The notes: a model not told the origin generated them from the sequence alone. A stretch of 64,000 nt of DNA from G965207345 sp965207345 (GCA_965207345.1 OZ242280.1:620001-684000), one strand, 5' to 3'; shown: positions 8,500 through 21,298, numbered from the stretch's first letter. Made by a program: numbers and translations.

Positions 8500-9312
8500 A
8501 TGAGTTTTGATACATTTTTTGCTGATTTACTCCTTTTTTCTTGGCTGGATTTGGGGTTTATTATTTTTATGCTATTATTTATGGCACACACAATTAGATG
8601 TGGCACTTATCAATCTTTATTGCATCTTGTTTGGTTTATTATGTTTTTTATTATTGCTACTTATAATTATGATTTTTTTACGAATCATATCGTATTCAAA
8701 TGGATTATATTGGATAGTTTTTTACGTCCAATCAGCGCATTTTTACTTATTTTTTTAGCACTTTATCTACTGCGAGTTTCTTGCTATTCTGTATTAAAAG
8801 CTAGTTTAAATATTCATCACCCCTGTTGGTTTAACGGCATACTTTTCTGGCTTGTTGTGCTTTTGATTGGCGTTTTAACTGCAATATTTACAGGGGAGAT
8901 GTTTGTTTATAAAATGCATATCAGTGCATTTATTAGCAATAAAAGTTTACAAACTTATATTAGCACTTCTATAATTACCTTAGCGGTGATACTTGTGGTT
9001 TTTAGCATTATTGCATTCTTTGGTATTAAACTAACCAAAGATCAAGCATGCCGATTAAAAAAATTATACGAACCGATATTAAATACTATGCATCGTACTG
9101 CACACTTTACGCAAAATACGCAGCGCATACACTTTAAAAATGTGTTACTTGCTATTCCTATTGGCGCCATTAGAGCGTGGGTTCTGGTTACCGCTGTATT
9201 ATTACTTTTTTCACAGACTGAGATTTACTACGAGACAATAATTTTTCCTTATTTTAAAAATTTTGCTGCATTACTAGCTCCATTTTTTGCTAATCAATTG
9301 CCACTTTTATGA
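8500..9312 (+). CDS. cvpA: CvpA-like membrane protein
   Basis: Multi-spanning membrane protein with about six hydrophobic segments, lying between the SPOR gene and purF exactly where cvpA sits in Gammaproteobacteria. The N-terminal FFADLLLFSWLDLGFI resembles the start of CvpA. At 270 residues it is far longer than the usual ~160 and poorly conserved, so the assignment leans on position. In enterobacteria CvpA is tied to colicin V production and envelope stress. It starts 9 bases after the previous stop, which suggests cotranscription. Confidence 0.6.
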   Translation: MSFDTFFADLLLFSWLDLGFIIFMLLFMAHTIRCGTYQSLLHLVWFIMFFIIATYNYDFFTNHIVFKWIILDSFLRPISAFLLIFLALYLLRVSCYSVLKASLNIHHPCWFNGILFWLVVLLIGVLTAIFTGEMFVYKMHISAFISNKSLQTYISTSIITLAVILVVFSIIAFFGIKLTKDQACRLKKLYEPILNTMHRTAHFTQNTQRIHFKNVLLAIPIGAIRAWVLVTAVLLLFSQTEIYYETIIFPYFKNFAALLAPFFANQLPLL

Positions 9313-9328
9313 CAATATTTAATAACTT

Positions 9329-10855
9329 ATGTGCGGTGTTATAGGTGTTTTAACAACAAATAAGAAGCATATTGCTACTTTAATTTACGATGCACTAACT
9401 ATTATTCAGCATCGTGGGCAGGATGCAGCAGGCATTGTTACGCTACAAGACGAGCGTTTTTATATGCGTAAAGCAAATGGATTAGTGCGTAATGTTTTTC
9501 GCACAAAACATATTTTGCACTTAATTGGCGATATTGGTATTGGTCATGTGCGCTATCCGACAGCAGGTAGTTCCTCAAGTGCTGAGGCACAACCATTTTA
9601 TGTCAATTCACCGTATGGTATTGCTTTTGTACACAATGGTAATTTGACTAATACACAAGCACTCAAAAAAGATTTATCTTGTCGTGATATGCGTCATATG
9701 AACACCGATTCTGACTCTGAGGTAATGCTTAATATTTTCGCTGGTGAACTAGCAAAATTTTGTGCGTCCCATCTTATGCCTAATCATATATTTTCTGCAA
9801 TTACTCAGCTCAATAAGCGCGTTAGTGGTGGCTATGCCTGTATTGCAATGATAGCAAATATCGGCTTGATTGGTTTTCGTGACCCCAATGGTATCCGCCC
9901 GCTTATTTTGGGTAAAAAAGAAACGAAAAACGGCATTAAGTATATGTTCGCTTCAGAAAGCGTAGCGCTGAGTGCACTAGATTACGTTACTATACGCGAT
10001 GTAAAGCCCGGTGAGGCGATTATTGTTACTAGGCAAGGAGAGTTATTCAGCAAAATATGCGCTCAGAGTCCGCGCCATGCACCATGTATTTTTGAGTTTG
10101 TTTATTTTGCCCGTCCTGATTCAATTATTGATAATATTTCTGTTTATAAATCGCGCCTTAGAATGGGTGAAAAATTAGCAAATAAAATTAAAAAATTATG
10201 GCAAGATGAAACGATAGATGTGGTAATTCCAATTCCTGATACTTCAAGAACTGCAGCACTCCAATTAGCAAGTTTTCTCAACATTAAATATCGCGAAGGC
10301 TTCATTAAAAATCGCTATATTGCCAGAACTTTTATTATGCCTGAGCAAAAGCAACGTAAAAAATCAGTCAAACAAAAATTAAGTGCAATTGCGCTAGAGT
10401 TTCAAGATAAGAATGTATTATTAGTAGATGATTCTATTGTGCGAGGCACGACTTCAAAGGAAATTGTGCAGATGGCAAGGAGGGCAGGTGCACATAAAGT
10501 TTTTTTTGCTTCTGCCTCGCCACCCATTCGTTATCCTAATGTTTATGGTATTGATATGCCTTCTAATAAAGAATTTATTGCCTATCACAGGAGTACAGAT
10601 AATATTTGTAAAAAAATTGGTGCAGATAGACTTATTTATCAAGATTTAGATGATTTAATATGGGCAGTTAGGCAGGGCAATCCTCAGATTAAAATTTTTG
10701 ATGCCTCATGTTTTAACGGTAAATATATCACACATGATGTGGGTAGAGACTATTTAAAAAACATTGAAAAAATGCGTCATAAGGCTGATAAAATTGAGGA
10801 TAATATCCAGTCAATTACTGATGTAAATTGTGATGATATTGAAAATTATCAGTGA
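9329..10855 (+). CDS. purF: Amidophosphoribosyltransferase
   Basis: First enzyme of purine synthesis: PRPP plus glutamine give phosphoribosylamine. The Ntn-hydrolase nucleophile C2 follows the start Met (MCGVIGVL). The glutaminase motifs IQHRGQDAAG and GHVRYPTAG are present, and the PRPP-binding loop VLLVDDSIVRGTTS is near residue 365. Length 508 is normal. It overlaps metZ by 4 bases (ATGA), showing tight coupling. Confidence 0.97.
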   Translation: MCGVIGVLTTNKKHIATLIYDALTIIQHRGQDAAGIVTLQDERFYMRKANGLVRNVFRTKHILHLIGDIGIGHVRYPTAGSSSSAEAQPFYVNSPYGIAFVHNGNLTNTQALKKDLSCRDMRHMNTDSDSEVMLNIFAGELAKFCASHLMPNHIFSAITQLNKRVSGGYACIAMIANIGLIGFRDPNGIRPLILGKKETKNGIKYMFASESVALSALDYVTIRDVKPGEAIIVTRQGELFSKICAQSPRHAPCIFEFVYFARPDSIIDNISVYKSRLRMGEKLANKIKKLWQDETIDVVIPIPDTSRTAALQLASFLNIKYREGFIKNRYIARTFIMPEQKQRKKSVKQKLSAIALEFQDKNVLLVDDSIVRGTTSKEIVQMARRAGAHKVFFASASPPIRYPNVYGIDMPSNKEFIAYHRSTDNICKKIGADRLIYQDLDDLIWAVRQGNPQIKIFDASCFNGKYITHDVGRDYLKNIEKMRHKADKIEDNIQSITDVNCDDIENYQ

Positions 10856-12045
10856 TGCTAGGTAACCAAAAAAAAACACTCCAAAATTTAAGCTTTGCAA
10901 CAAATGCTATTCGCTCTGGTTATCGAACAACAGATGAGCAAGAGCACTCTGAAGCAATTTTCCCGACTTCAAGTTTTGTTTTTAAAAATGCTGAACAAGC
11001 GGCAAAACGTTTTGCAAAAGAAGAAAAGGGCAATATTTATTCGCGTTTTACTAATCCAACTATTCGCGCCTTTGAGAAGCGTCTAGCAGTGTTAGAATAT
11101 GGTGCAGACTGTCAAGCGACTGCAAGCGGTATGGCGGCAATTTTTGCCACTATTATGTCATTGTTAAAAGCGGAAGATCACATTGTTGCCTCTCGTAATA
11201 TGTTTGGTTCTACTATTGTTTTGCTTGAAACGATTGTGGCTAAATTTAAAATACATACTACCTTTGTTGACTTAGGCGATATTGATTCGTGGCAGCAAGC
11301 AATTAAACCAAATACACGACTATTTTTATTAGAGACACCCTCTAATCCGCTAAGTGAAATTGTAGATTTAAAAAAATTATCCACAATTGCAGTTGCGCAT
11401 AATATTTTGTTAGCTGTGGATAATGTGTGCTCTCCTGCTTTGCAAAAACCACTAACCTTAGGTGCACATATTGTTATTCATTCTGCAACGAAATATATTG
11501 ATGGCCAAGGACGTGTACTTGCAGGTGCTGTTGTTGCAAGTGGAGATTTGATTGAAAAAATACATAATTTTGTCCGTACTACTGGTCCTAGCTTGAGTGC
11601 ATTTGATGCATGGGTTGTTTTAAAAGGTTTAGAAACACTTGAGTTAAGAATGCAAAAACATTCAAAAAATGCACTGATACTAGCAAGCTGGCTGAACACA
11701 CAGCCCCAGGTTAAAAAAGTGTATTATTTAGGGTTAACTTCGCATCCTCAGCACAAACTTGCCAAAGCGCAACAACTTGGTTTTGGTGGTTTAGTTTCGT
11801 TTGAAATTGATGGTGGCAAAGAACGTGCTTGGCAAGTTATTGACGCAACAAAATTCTTATCCATTACTGCTAATTTAGGTGATGCTAAAACAACTATTAC
11901 ACATCCAGCTAGTACCACGCATGCCCGCTTGAGCGATGATGAAAAAAAACGTGCCCATATTACATCTGCACTTATTCGTATATCGGTTGGACTAGAAGAT
12001 GTAAACGATGTAATAACTGATATCGCTAGAGGCCTTTTGGTATAA
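10852..12045 (+). CDS. metZ: O-succinylhomoserine sulfhydrylase
   Basis: PLP enzyme of the Cys/Met metabolism family that makes homocysteine from O-succinylhomoserine and sulfide. The PLP lysine is K214 in HSATKYIDGQGR; the cofactor-binding segment ATASGMAAI and the substrate-binding NPTIRAFEKRL are present. Gene order purF-metZ is typical of gamma- and betaproteobacteria using direct sulfhydrylation and separates it from metB/metC. Length 397 fits. Confidence 0.92.
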   Translation: MMLGNQKKTLQNLSFATNAIRSGYRTTDEQEHSEAIFPTSSFVFKNAEQAAKRFAKEEKGNIYSRFTNPTIRAFEKRLAVLEYGADCQATASGMAAIFATIMSLLKAEDHIVASRNMFGSTIVLLETIVAKFKIHTTFVDLGDIDSWQQAIKPNTRLFLLETPSNPLSEIVDLKKLSTIAVAHNILLAVDNVCSPALQKPLTLGAHIVIHSATKYIDGQGRVLAGAVVASGDLIEKIHNFVRTTGPSLSAFDAWVVLKGLETLELRMQKHSKNALILASWLNTQPQVKKVYYLGLTSHPQHKLAKAQQLGFGGLVSFEIDGGKERAWQVIDATKFLSITANLGDAKTTITHPASTTHARLSDDEKKRAHITSALIRISVGLEDVNDVITDIARGLLV

Positions 12046-12090
12046 TAGCCACGCTATTTATAGACACTTAATTACAGATAAAATTAGCAA

Positions 12091-12606
12091 ATGAAATCAA
12101 ACTATTCCTACGAAGATCTGATTCAATGTAGTCAAGGTAAACTTTTTGGTGCGGGCAACGCACAGTTGCCGATGCCGCCAATGCTTATGATTGACCGGAT
12201 TACACACATTTCAGATGAAGGTGGAAAATATAATAAAGGTAAGGTTGTTGCAGAACTTGATATTCGTCCCGATTTATGGTTTTTTACTTGTCATTTTAAT
12301 AATGATCCAGTGATGCCGGGTTGCCTTGGTATTGATGCGATGTGGCAGCTCATTGGTTTTTTTCTGGGCTGGTCCGGCGGCAAAGGTAGAGGACGCGCTT
12401 TGGGTTCTGGTAATATTAAGTTTAGTGGCCAGGTATTGCCGACTAATAAAAAAATAACTTATTGCATTGATTTTTCTCGCGTGGTGAAACGTAAACTGCA
12501 TATGGGACTTGGTGATGCAACTATGTTGGTGGACGATGTAGTTGTTTACAAAGCTAAAGATTTAAAAGTTGGTTTGTTCACAGATATGAGTAATTTTAAT
12601 GAATAG
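12091..12606 (+). CDS. fabA: 3-hydroxydecanoyl-ACP dehydratase/isomerase
   Basis: Dehydrates 3-hydroxyacyl-ACP and isomerises trans-2- to cis-3-decenoyl-ACP, the entry to unsaturated fatty acids. Catalytic His is H68 ([12 protein letters not shown]) and catalytic Asp is D82 (GIDAMWQL), matching E. coli H70/D84. Length 171 equals the family norm. It overlaps fabB by 8 bases, so the two are translationally coupled. Confidence 0.97.
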   Translation: MKSNYSYEDLIQCSQGKLFGAGNAQLPMPPMLMIDRITHISDEGGKYNKGKVVAELDIRPDLWFFTCHFNNDPVMPGCLGIDAMWQLIGFFLGWSGGKGRGRALGSGNIKFSGQVLPTNKKITYCIDFSRVVKRKLHMGLGDATMLVDDVVVYKAKDLKVGLFTDMSNFNE

Positions 12607-13828
12607 AGTTGTTATCACAGGTATGGGTATTGTTTGTAGCCTGGGTAACAATAAATCTGAGGTCTTAAATTCACTTCGTCAAAATAAATCAGGTATTGTA
12701 TTTTGTGATGAATACAAAGAATTTGGCTTGAGATCGCATGTGCATGGTGCTATTAATACACCCGAATACAAGCATATCATTGATAGAAAAAATGAACGCT
12801 TCATGTCATATGCTGCGATTTATAATGCTATTGCAATGCGCGAAGCAATTGAGCAATCTGGCTTAACACAAGAAGAAATTTCACATCCAAGAACAGGTAT
12901 TATTACTGGTTCTGGGGGCTCTTCTAACTTAAATATTGTTGAAGCTGCTGATATATTAAGAAAAAAAGGTATTAAACGTGTTGGACCTTATCGTGTACCA
13001 CGCGCAATGGGTAGTACCACCTCCGCTTGTTTAAGCACACTCTACAAAATTAAAGGCATTAATTATTCTATTAGTTCAGCATGTTCTACCTCAGCGCATT
13101 GTATTGGTAATGCGATGGAGCAAATTCAAATGGGTAAACAAGATGTTGTTTTTGCAGGTGGTGGCGAAGAATTACACTGGACATTAACAACATTATTTGA
13201 TGCAATGGGTGCACTTTCTGCTAACTACAACGATACGCCTGCGCTTGCCTCACGTCCTTTTGATAAAGATAGAGACGGTTTTGTTATTTCCGGCGGTGGC
13301 GGTATTTTAGTTCTGGAATCACTAGAGCACGCAGAAAAACGCTCTGCAACAATTATCGCAGAGCTAGTTGGTTATGGCGCTACCTCGGATGGTTTTGATA
13401 TGGTTGCTCCAAGTGGTGAAGGCGCAAGACGCTGTATGGCACTTGCAACACAAAATGTAGCAGATAATATTGATTATATCAATGCACACGGCACTAGCAC
13501 ATTGGTTGGTGATATTATTGAACTTAATGCAATTTACGAAGTATTTAGTGTGCGTGGACACATTCCTAAAGTAAGCTCAACCAAATCTTTATCTGGGCAT
13601 GCGCTTGGTGCTACTGGTGTAAATGAATCAATTTATTCCCTTTTGATGCTGGAAAATAATTTTATCACTGCCTCTGCAAATGTTGAAAAATTGGATGAAA
13701 GTGCGCCAAAGGGAGTAGAAGTGGTGAGAGAAAATATTGATATGCCACTCAAGCGTGTAATGTCTAACAGTTTTGGTTTTGGTGGCACAAATGCCTGTTT
13801 GGTGTTTGAACGCTTTGGACTATCTTAA
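12599..13828 (+). CDS. fabB: 3-oxoacyl-ACP synthase I
   Basis: Elongating ketosynthase that uses cis-3-enoyl-ACP and partners FabA in unsaturated fatty acid synthesis. The catalytic triad is present: C162 (SSACSTSAH), H297 (NAHGTST) and H334 (GHALGATG). Length 409 and pairing with fabA support FabB over FabF. The start codon lies inside the fabA 3' end. Confidence 0.96.
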   Translation: MNRVVITGMGIVCSLGNNKSEVLNSLRQNKSGIVFCDEYKEFGLRSHVHGAINTPEYKHIIDRKNERFMSYAAIYNAIAMREAIEQSGLTQEEISHPRTGIITGSGGSSNLNIVEAADILRKKGIKRVGPYRVPRAMGSTTSACLSTLYKIKGINYSISSACSTSAHCIGNAMEQIQMGKQDVVFAGGGEELHWTLTTLFDAMGALSANYNDTPALASRPFDKDRDGFVISGGGGILVLESLEHAEKRSATIIAELVGYGATSDGFDMVAPSGEGARRCMALATQNVADNIDYINAHGTSTLVGDIIELNAIYEVFSVRGHIPKVSSTKSLSGHALGATGVNESIYSLLMLENNFITASANVEKLDESAPKGVEVVRENIDMPLKRVMSNSFGFGGTNACLVFERFGLS

Positions 13829-14191
13829 TAGTTTTTATAGTGTTATTGTTTTTTAGGTTTTGTAAAAACATGAAAGCCGGTTTTGAAAAACTATTATTTG
13901 CTCTATTAAAATGATGTTTATCATTGCAAAAAAAGGCGAAGTATTTATTTACTATGATATGCTTATAAAAAATATCCTGAGTGTTCTTGCCTAATTTTAA
14001 ACACATCAACCAAATTCAAGTGTAAAGCAGTGGAATTTGGTCAAACTATGAAAAATTAAGTATTGTCAATAAAGGTAAAATTTAACACTCGCTGTAACTT
14101 TATTTTATCTGTTACCATATTATCTTATTTTTATACTAACTCTAAAGAGTTTTTTGATGCTATTTTATCATCCTCCCTCAAGTGATACCCG
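13829..14191. other. Gene-free stretch between fabB and tkt
   Basis: No convincing ORF on either strand; the longest candidate is an antisense frame crossing the fabB end. A weak hairpin followed by T's (AACTC/GAGTTTTTT near 14138-14155) could be a terminator. The tkt promoter begins right after this stretch. Confidence 0.5.
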
Positions 14192-14220
14192 TTGATTAAA
14201 CGCTTAGATTATGGTATGCT
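14192..14220 (+). promoter_or_regulatory. Sigma70-type promoter of the tkt-fba operon
   Basis: TTGATT at 14192-14197 and TATGCT at 14215-14220 are separated by 17 bases, which fits a sigma70 promoter well. The expected start lies about 30 bases before the tkt ATG. No similar promoter is obvious between tkt and gap. Confidence 0.6.
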
Positions 14221-14256
14221 TACGTCCCATTTTAGCTAGAGCACTGAAGGTTTTTT

Positions 14257-16248
14257 ATGGCAGTATTGCGCAAAGAGTTAGCAAATGCAATTCGTATTTT
14301 AAGTATGGATGCAGTGGAAAAAGCAAAATCAGGACACCCTGGTGCACCTATGGGAATGGCGGATATTGCACAGGTTTTATGGAATGATTATATGAAATAT
14401 AATCCTGCTAATCCAAAGTGGGCAAATAGGGATCGTTTTGTGCTTTCCAATGGCCACGGTTCAATGCTTCTTTATTCTTTACTGCATCTAACTGGATTTG
14501 ACTTGAGCATTGAAGAAATTAAACGTTTTAGACAGCTAAATTCTAAAACAGCAGGGCACCCTGAATACGGCTACGCTGATGGCATTGAAACAACAACAGG
14601 GCCTTTAGGGCAAGGTATCGCAAATGCAGTTGGTTTTGCACTAGCAGAAAGAACACTAGCTGCAACTTTCAACAAAAAAGGTTATGATGTGGTCAATCAT
14701 TACAGTTATGTCTTTATGGGTGATGGTTGTTTGATGGAAGGAATATCACATGAATCCTGTGCGCTTGCTGGCACACTTGGTTTAGGCAAACTCATTGCTT
14801 TTTGGGACGATAATGATATTTCTATTGATGGTAATATTACTGACTGGATGGAGCGCGATGTTGCAGGAAGATTTAATGCATATGACTGGCATGTAATGCG
14901 CGTAGATGGACATAATCCAGATGAGATTAAAAGGGCAATTATTGAGGCTAAAAGCACGCTTGATAAACCAAGTATTATTTGTTGTAAAACGGTTATTGCT
15001 GAAGGTGCTCCGAATAAGCGTGGCACGCACCATACACACGGTGCACCGCTTGGAGAAAAGGAATGCAATGCAACAAGGGAGGCACTTGGCTGGCATTATC
15101 CACCATTTGAAATACCAGAAGAAATTAAAAATGCCTGGGACCACAAAGAGCAAGGTGCACAAGATGAACGAAACTGGCAGAAAATATTTACTGCTTATGA
15201 AAAAGCATATCCAGTGTTAGCGCAAGAATTCAAAAGGCGTATGGCAGGAGAGTTGCCTAAAGATTTTGTAGAAAAAATGGATGACTATATCAAAAAAACA
15301 CAGCAAGAAATGCCCAAACTTGCTACGCGCCAATCTTCGCAAAAAGCCATAGAAGTAATAGGTAGTATTTTGCCTGAATTATTTGGCGGTTCAGCGGATT
15401 TAACAGGTTCAAATTTAACAAGTTGGTCAGGCAGTATACACATTAATCATGATATTAAAGCGGGAAATTATATTTCATACGGCGTGCGCGAATTTGGTAT
15501 GGCACATATTATGAATGGTATGGTCTTGCATGGCGGATTTAGAGTATATGGTGGCACATTTTTAATGTTTATGGAGTTTATGCGTAATGCGCTTAGAATG
15601 TCTGCGTTAATGAAAATACCAACCATTTATGTTTATACTCATGATTCAATTGGTTTAGGTGAAGACGGCCCGACGCACCAGCCTATTGAACAATTAGCCA
15701 CCGTGCGCATTATTCCAAATATGATAATGTGGCGCCCTTGTGATGCTAGTGAATCAGCAGTAGCCTGGAAGATGGCTCTTCTTAGAAGAAATGGACCTAC
15801 TGCACTTGTTTTTTCAAGACAAATACTTGCACCCATGTCACGTACACAAAATCAAGTTAGCCATATTGAACAAGGAGGTTATATCCTTAAAGACTGCAAA
15901 ATTAAACCTGAGCTAATTATGATTACGACTGGCTCAGAAGTGGAAATTACGATGCTTGCCGCTGATATGCTAGCTAAAAAAGGTAGAGCAGTGCGTGTAG
16001 TATCAATGCCGTCAACGAATGTTTTTGATATGCAGGATAAAACATACCAAGATAGCGTTTTGTTGCCGGGTGTTAAACGAATGGCAATTGAAGCAGGTGT
16101 TAGCGATATTTGGGCAAAATATGTTGGTTTAGATGGTGGCATTGTTGGTATAGATACTTTCGGAGAATCTGCACCTGCAAGTGACTTATTTAAGGCATTT
16201 GGCTTTACAGCTGATAACATTTTCTCCCGCGCCGAACAAATTATTTAA
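14257..16248 (+). CDS. tkt: Transketolase
   Basis: ThDP enzyme moving two-carbon ketol units among sugar phosphates, used in the pentose phosphate and Calvin cycles. The ThDP motif starts GDGCLMEG near residue 155 and ends with an Asn-containing segment; the N-terminal [15 protein letters not shown] and the later [15 protein letters not shown] are family signatures. Length 663 is normal. As head of a tkt-gap-pgk-pyk-fba run it resembles the cbbT arrangement of autotrophic proteobacteria. Confidence 0.97.
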   Translation: MAVLRKELANAIRILSMDAVEKAKSGHPGAPMGMADIAQVLWNDYMKYNPANPKWANRDRFVLSNGHGSMLLYSLLHLTGFDLSIEEIKRFRQLNSKTAGHPEYGYADGIETTTGPLGQGIANAVGFALAERTLAATFNKKGYDVVNHYSYVFMGDGCLMEGISHESCALAGTLGLGKLIAFWDDNDISIDGNITDWMERDVAGRFNAYDWHVMRVDGHNPDEIKRAIIEAKSTLDKPSIICCKTVIAEGAPNKRGTHHTHGAPLGEKECNATREALGWHYPPFEIPEEIKNAWDHKEQGAQDERNWQKIFTAYEKAYPVLAQEFKRRMAGELPKDFVEKMDDYIKKTQQEMPKLATRQSSQKAIEVIGSILPELFGGSADLTGSNLTSWSGSIHINHDIKAGNYISYGVREFGMAHIMNGMVLHGGFRVYGGTFLMFMEFMRNALRMSALMKIPTIYVYTHDSIGLGEDGPTHQPIEQLATVRIIPNMIMWRPCDASESAVAWKMALLRRNGPTALVFSRQILAPMSRTQNQVSHIEQGGYILKDCKIKPELIMITTGSEVEITMLAADMLAKKGRAVRVVSMPSTNVFDMQDKTYQDSVLLPGVKRMAIEAGVSDIWAKYVGLDGGIVGIDTFGESAPASDLFKAFGFTADNIFSRAEQII

Positions 16249-16306
16249 CTATTTTTTGTGATTATAAAAACTGCGTGCAGGTAAAGTTTTATCTATAACC
16301 GATTAA

Positions 16307-17320
<1,014 letters not shown>

Positions 17321-17390
17321 GAAACCTATTATGTCACATTTTTTACTGAGAATTTTTTAGTAGGCTCTAAAATTATAAAAACAAAGAGAA

Positions 17391-18602
17391 ATGCCACTGC
17401 GAGAAAATACAGCAATTTTAAAATTAGCAGATTTAGATTTAAAAGATAAGTATTTACTTATTCGTGAAGATTTAAATGTGCCTATAAAAAATAATAAAGT
17501 GGTGAGTGATGTACGTATCAGAGCTACAATTCCAACTATTCGCTTAGCTTTAAAAAAAGGTGCACGTGTAATGTTAATGTCGCATTTAGGCAGTCCAACT
17601 GAAGGTAAATTTACAACAGAACTTTCATTAAAACCTGTGGCTGAGCGTCTAAGTGAAATACTCAATATATCGGTGCGCCTAGTTAAAAATTATTTAGATG
17701 GTGTTCATTTTTATGCAAACGAAGTGCTACTTTTTGAAAATGTGCGCTTTAATACAGGCGAGCGTAAAAATGATGATACACTTGCAAAAAAAATAGCAGC
17801 ACTATGTGATGTGTTTGTGATGGATGCTTTTGCTAGTGCACACAGAGTACATGCATCAACTTACGGCGTGGTAAAGTATGCTAAGATAGCGTGTGCAGGA
17901 CCACTGCTCATTAAAGAATTAGACGCACTCAATAAAGCATTAAATAATCCTAAACGCCCGTTGGTCGCAGTGGTTGGTGGTGCTAAAGTTTCTAGTAAAT
18001 TAACCTTGCTGGAAACACTTTCTAAAAAGGTCGATAAATTGATATTAGGTGGTGGTATTGCTAATACTTTTATTGCAGCCAAAGGTTATGAGGTTGGCAA
18101 ATCACTTTATGAGAAAAACTTAATTTCTGTTGCTAAAAAACTGATGGTAAAATGTGATATTCCAATCCCTTATGATGTTGCAGTTGGGAAGGCATTTTCA
18201 GAAGATGAACCTGCAATTATCAAGCCTATTAGCGCAATTCTTCCTGACGAGATAATTCTTGATATTGGACCTAACTTTACCAAAGTACTTGCTAAGTTTA
18301 TTGAAAATGCGGGCACCATTGTTTGGAACGGTCCCGTAGGCGTTTTTGAGTTGGATGCTTTTAGTGCAGGCACAAAGACACTTGCACATGCCATTGCAAA
18401 TTCTAAGGCGTTTTCCATTGCAGGCGGCGGCGATACGCTATCTGCAATTGATACATACCAAATCGCTGATAAGATATCGTATATTTCTACAGGCGGCGGT
18501 GCATTCTTGGAATTTTTAGAGGGGAAAACACTGCCCGCGGTTCAAATATTAACACAGAGGGCAAGTGAGGAATTAAAAGCAAAAGTAAAAAATACTAATT
18601 AG
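17391..18602 (+). CDS. pgk: Phosphoglycerate kinase
   Basis: Transfers phosphate between 1,3-bisphosphoglycerate and ADP. Seen here: the substrate-binding REDLNVPI near residue 25, [10 protein letters not shown], the central [11 protein letters not shown], and the nucleotide-binding GGGDTLSAI with [13 protein letters not shown] near the C-terminus. Length 403 is within the family range. Separated by 24 bases from pyk. Confidence 0.97.
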   Translation: MPLRENTAILKLADLDLKDKYLLIREDLNVPIKNNKVVSDVRIRATIPTIRLALKKGARVMLMSHLGSPTEGKFTTELSLKPVAERLSEILNISVRLVKNYLDGVHFYANEVLLFENVRFNTGERKNDDTLAKKIAALCDVFVMDAFASAHRVHASTYGVVKYAKIACAGPLLIKELDALNKALNNPKRPLVAVVGGAKVSSKLTLLETLSKKVDKLILGGGIANTFIAAKGYEVGKSLYEKNLISVAKKLMVKCDIPIPYDVAVGKAFSEDEPAIIKPISAILPDEIILDIGPNFTKVLAKFIENAGTIVWNGPVGVFELDAFSAGTKTLAHAIANSKAFSIAGGGDTLSAIDTYQIADKISYISTGGGAFLEFLEGKTLPAVQILTQRASEELKAKVKNTN

Positions 18603-18626
18603 TGCGTAAGAAATAAAATTTAATAT

Positions 18627-20069
18627 ATGTTAAGACGCACAAAAATTTTAGCAACATTAGGCCCTGCAACTGATAAAGATGGTGTTTTAGAGCGAGTTTT
18701 GTCAGCAGGGGCGAATGTGGTGCGTATTAACTTTTCGCATGGCACAAAAAGAGAGCATCTAAAACGTGCAGATGCAGTGCATAAATATAGTCAAAAATAC
18801 GGCGTGCACATCGGCGTTTTAATGGACTTACAAGGCCCTAAAATTCGTATTGGTTCATTTAAAAATGGTGTAGTTAAATTAGAAAAAAAACAAATATTTA
18901 TCCTGGATGCAGACCATGATATGCATTTAGGAAATGAAAAACGCGTTGGCCTTACCTATAAGGCATTATCACAAGATGTACATTCGGGTGATTTATTACT
19001 TATCAATGACGGTAAAATTATTTTAGAAGTTACGCGTATTGTTTCTGGGCAGATATTTTGCTTGGTGCAACAAGCGGGCATTTTATCTGACAAAAAAGGT
19101 ATTAATTTACGCGGTGGCGGTCTTTCTGCTAGGGCACTCACAGAAAAAGATAAACAAGATATTTTACTCGTTGCTAAGGCAAAAGCAGATTATGTTGCCT
19201 TGTCATTTGTAGCGAGCGGTGATGATGTTAGAGCGGTGAAAAAATTATTAAAGGAGGTAAATTCAGAGGCAAATGTTATCGCTAAAATTGAGCGTGCTGA
19301 AGCATTAGAAGATGACGTAATCATAGATATTTTAAACGAATCAGCAGGTATTATGGTAGCTAGAGGTGATTTAGGCGTAGAAATTGGTGACCCTCTTCTA
19401 CCTGCACAACAAAAACGTTTAATTAAACTTGCCCGGCAAAATGACAAAATTGTGATTACTGCCACACAAATGCTTGAATCAATGATTAGCTCCCCTGTAC
19501 CAACGCGTGCTGAAGTTTTTGATGTGGCAAATGCGGTATTAGATGGCACAGATACGGTAATGCTTTCTGCTGAAACTGCGGCGGGTAATTTTCCAGAAAA
19601 TGCAGTTAAAACCATGCACGAAGTATGCCTGGAGACTGAAAAAAACCCTATTGCTAAAATTTCGCACCACCGCCTACACGCTACTTTTAAATATATTGAT
19701 GAAACCATCGCAATGAGTGCAATGTATGCGGGTAATCACTTGGGTGTCAAAGCAATTGCTGCGCTCACTGAAACAGGAAAAACTGCGCTTTGGATGTCAC
19801 GTATCAGCTCAAATATTCCTATTTTTGCGATGTCAAATAATATAAAAACTTTGCGTAAAATTTCTTTGTATCGGGGTGTATATGCATGTTATATTGCACA
19901 GAAATACAATGATTGGGACAAAATTGACAGTGCAGTTATAACACTTCTGACAAAAAATAAAATTGTTGAAACTAATGATGTAATTATCTTAACTAGGGGG
20001 CTACATAAAGGTCTAGCAGGCGGTACAAATTTGATGAAAGTGCTACATGTCGGTGATATTAGGTATTAA
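18627..20069 (+). CDS. pyk: Pyruvate kinase
   Basis: Converts phosphoenolpyruvate and ADP to pyruvate and ATP. Motifs: RRTKILATLGPATD at the N-terminus, RINFSHGT, MDLQGPKIRIG, the active-site IAKIERAEA, MVARGDLGVEI, and TATQMLESM. The C-terminal regulatory domain is present; total length 480 is normal. It closes the tight tkt-gap-pgk-pyk part; fba follows after 123 bases. Confidence 0.96.
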   Translation: MLRRTKILATLGPATDKDGVLERVLSAGANVVRINFSHGTKREHLKRADAVHKYSQKYGVHIGVLMDLQGPKIRIGSFKNGVVKLEKKQIFILDADHDMHLGNEKRVGLTYKALSQDVHSGDLLLINDGKIILEVTRIVSGQIFCLVQQAGILSDKKGINLRGGGLSARALTEKDKQDILLVAKAKADYVALSFVASGDDVRAVKKLLKEVNSEANVIAKIERAEALEDDVIIDILNESAGIMVARGDLGVEIGDPLLPAQQKRLIKLARQNDKIVITATQMLESMISSPVPTRAEVFDVANAVLDGTDTVMLSAETAAGNFPENAVKTMHEVCLETEKNPIAKISHHRLHATFKYIDETIAMSAMYAGNHLGVKAIAALTETGKTALWMSRISSNIPIFAMSNNIKTLRKISLYRGVYACYIAQKYNDWDKIDSAVITLLTKNKIVETNDVIILTRGLHKGLAGGTNLMKVLHVGDIRY

Positions 20070-20135
20070 TGGAGTACATTAAAAAATATATTATTAAAAT
20101 AACTATTTATTATATTTTTAGGGTTTTTATGTTTG

Positions 20136-20141
20136 TATAAT
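20136..20141 (+). promoter_or_regulatory. Possible -10 box upstream of fba
   Basis: A perfect TATAAT in the 123-base gap between pyk and fba, about 50 bases before the fba ATG. No convincing -35 is seen 16-18 bases upstream, so this is tentative. It would allow fba to be transcribed on its own. Confidence 0.35.
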
Positions 20142-20192
20142 TACTCTAGAATTAAAAATATTATTAATTTAGGATAATAGAGGGAGAAAAAT

Positions 20193-21254
20193 ATGTTAAT
20201 TTCAATGAGACAGTTACTTGATCATGCTGCTGAAAATAATTATGGTATGCCTGCGTTTAATGTAAACAACATGGAACAAGTGCACGCCATTATGCAAGCT
20301 GCTGATAAAACAAATAGCCCAGTAATTATGCAAGGTTCAGCAGGAGCAAGAAGTTATGCAGGAGAGGCATTTTTGCGCCACTTAATTGTTGCTGCTATTG
20401 AAATGTATCCGCATATTCCTGTGGTGATGCACCAAGATCACGGAGCGGATCCATCGGTTTGTTTGCGCTCTATTCAATCGGGTTTCTCATCGGTTATGAT
20501 GGACGGCTCGCTAATGAGTGACATGAAAACCCCTGCTAGTTATGAGTATAATGTAAGAGTAACTAAAGAGGTGGTTAACATGGCACATGCGGGCGGTGTT
20601 TCAGTTGAGGGCGAGCTTGGTTGCTTGGGTTCACTTGAAACAGGGATGATGGGTGAGGAAGATGGACATGGTTCAGATGATAAAATAGATATGGATATGC
20701 TACTCACTGACACTGAAGAAGCGGCTGATTTTGTTAAAAAAACTAAAGTGGATGCACTCGCTATCGCTATTGGCACTTCACATGGTGCATATAAGTTTAG
20801 TAAAAAGCCCGAAGGTGATATTTTAAGAATTGACCGCGTTAAAGAAATTCATGCACGTATTCCTGATACGCATTTAGTAATGCATGGTTCATCTAGCGTA
20901 CCGCAAGATTGGCTAGATATTATCAATAATTATGGTGGCGATATGGGACAAACTTACGGTGTGCCTGTAGGAGAAATCAAAGAAGGTATCAGGCATGGTG
21001 TTAGGAAAGTTAATATTGATACCGACCTTAGAATGGCTTCAACAGGTGCGGTGCGTAAACACTTAGCAGAAAATCCAGCGAATTTTGATCCGAGAAAGTT
21101 CTTAAAAGAATCCACCAAAGGAATGATGGAAATTTGCGCCACGCGCTTTGAGGCATTTGGCTCAGCAGGCAATGCAGGTAAAATACGTGCTATTTCATTT
21201 GAAGAGATGGTTTCTCGTTACGCTTCAGGTGAGCTTGCACCGAAAGTAAATTAG
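20193..21254 (+). CDS. fba: Fructose-bisphosphate aldolase, class II
   Basis: Zn-dependent aldolase acting on fructose- and, in many autotrophs, sedoheptulose-1,7-bisphosphate. Metal/substrate motifs: [25 protein letters not shown] with a following Glu-Asp loop, GTSHGAYKF and [10 protein letters not shown]. The late motif [13 protein letters not shown] is characteristic of the CbbA-type class IIB. Length 353 fits. A strong Shine-Dalgarno (AGAGGGAG) precedes the ATG. Confidence 0.96.
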   Translation: MLISMRQLLDHAAENNYGMPAFNVNNMEQVHAIMQAADKTNSPVIMQGSAGARSYAGEAFLRHLIVAAIEMYPHIPVVMHQDHGADPSVCLRSIQSGFSSVMMDGSLMSDMKTPASYEYNVRVTKEVVNMAHAGGVSVEGELGCLGSLETGMMGEEDGHGSDDKIDMDMLLTDTEEAADFVKKTKVDALAIAIGTSHGAYKFSKKPEGDILRIDRVKEIHARIPDTHLVMHGSSSVPQDWLDIINNYGGDMGQTYGVPVGEIKEGIRHGVRKVNIDTDLRMASTGAVRKHLAENPANFDPRKFLKESTKGMMEICATRFEAFGSAGNAGKIRAISFEEMVSRYASGELAPKVN

Positions 21255-21298
21255 AGATAATTTCATATTGTTTACTTAACTTGAATAAGTAGGGTCTA

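Noticed and set aside
14000..14256. Riboswitch in the tkt leader
   Set aside because: The expected leader after the promoter is only about 30 bases and shows no structured aptamer.
14706..15162. Two antisense open frames of 120-126 codons inside tkt
   Set aside because: They lie wholly within a strongly conserved gene and encode nothing recognisable; ordinary shadows of codon bias.
19190..19708. 172-codon antisense frame in pyk
   Set aside because: Low-complexity Ser/Thr-rich shadow of the pyruvate kinase gene without start signals.
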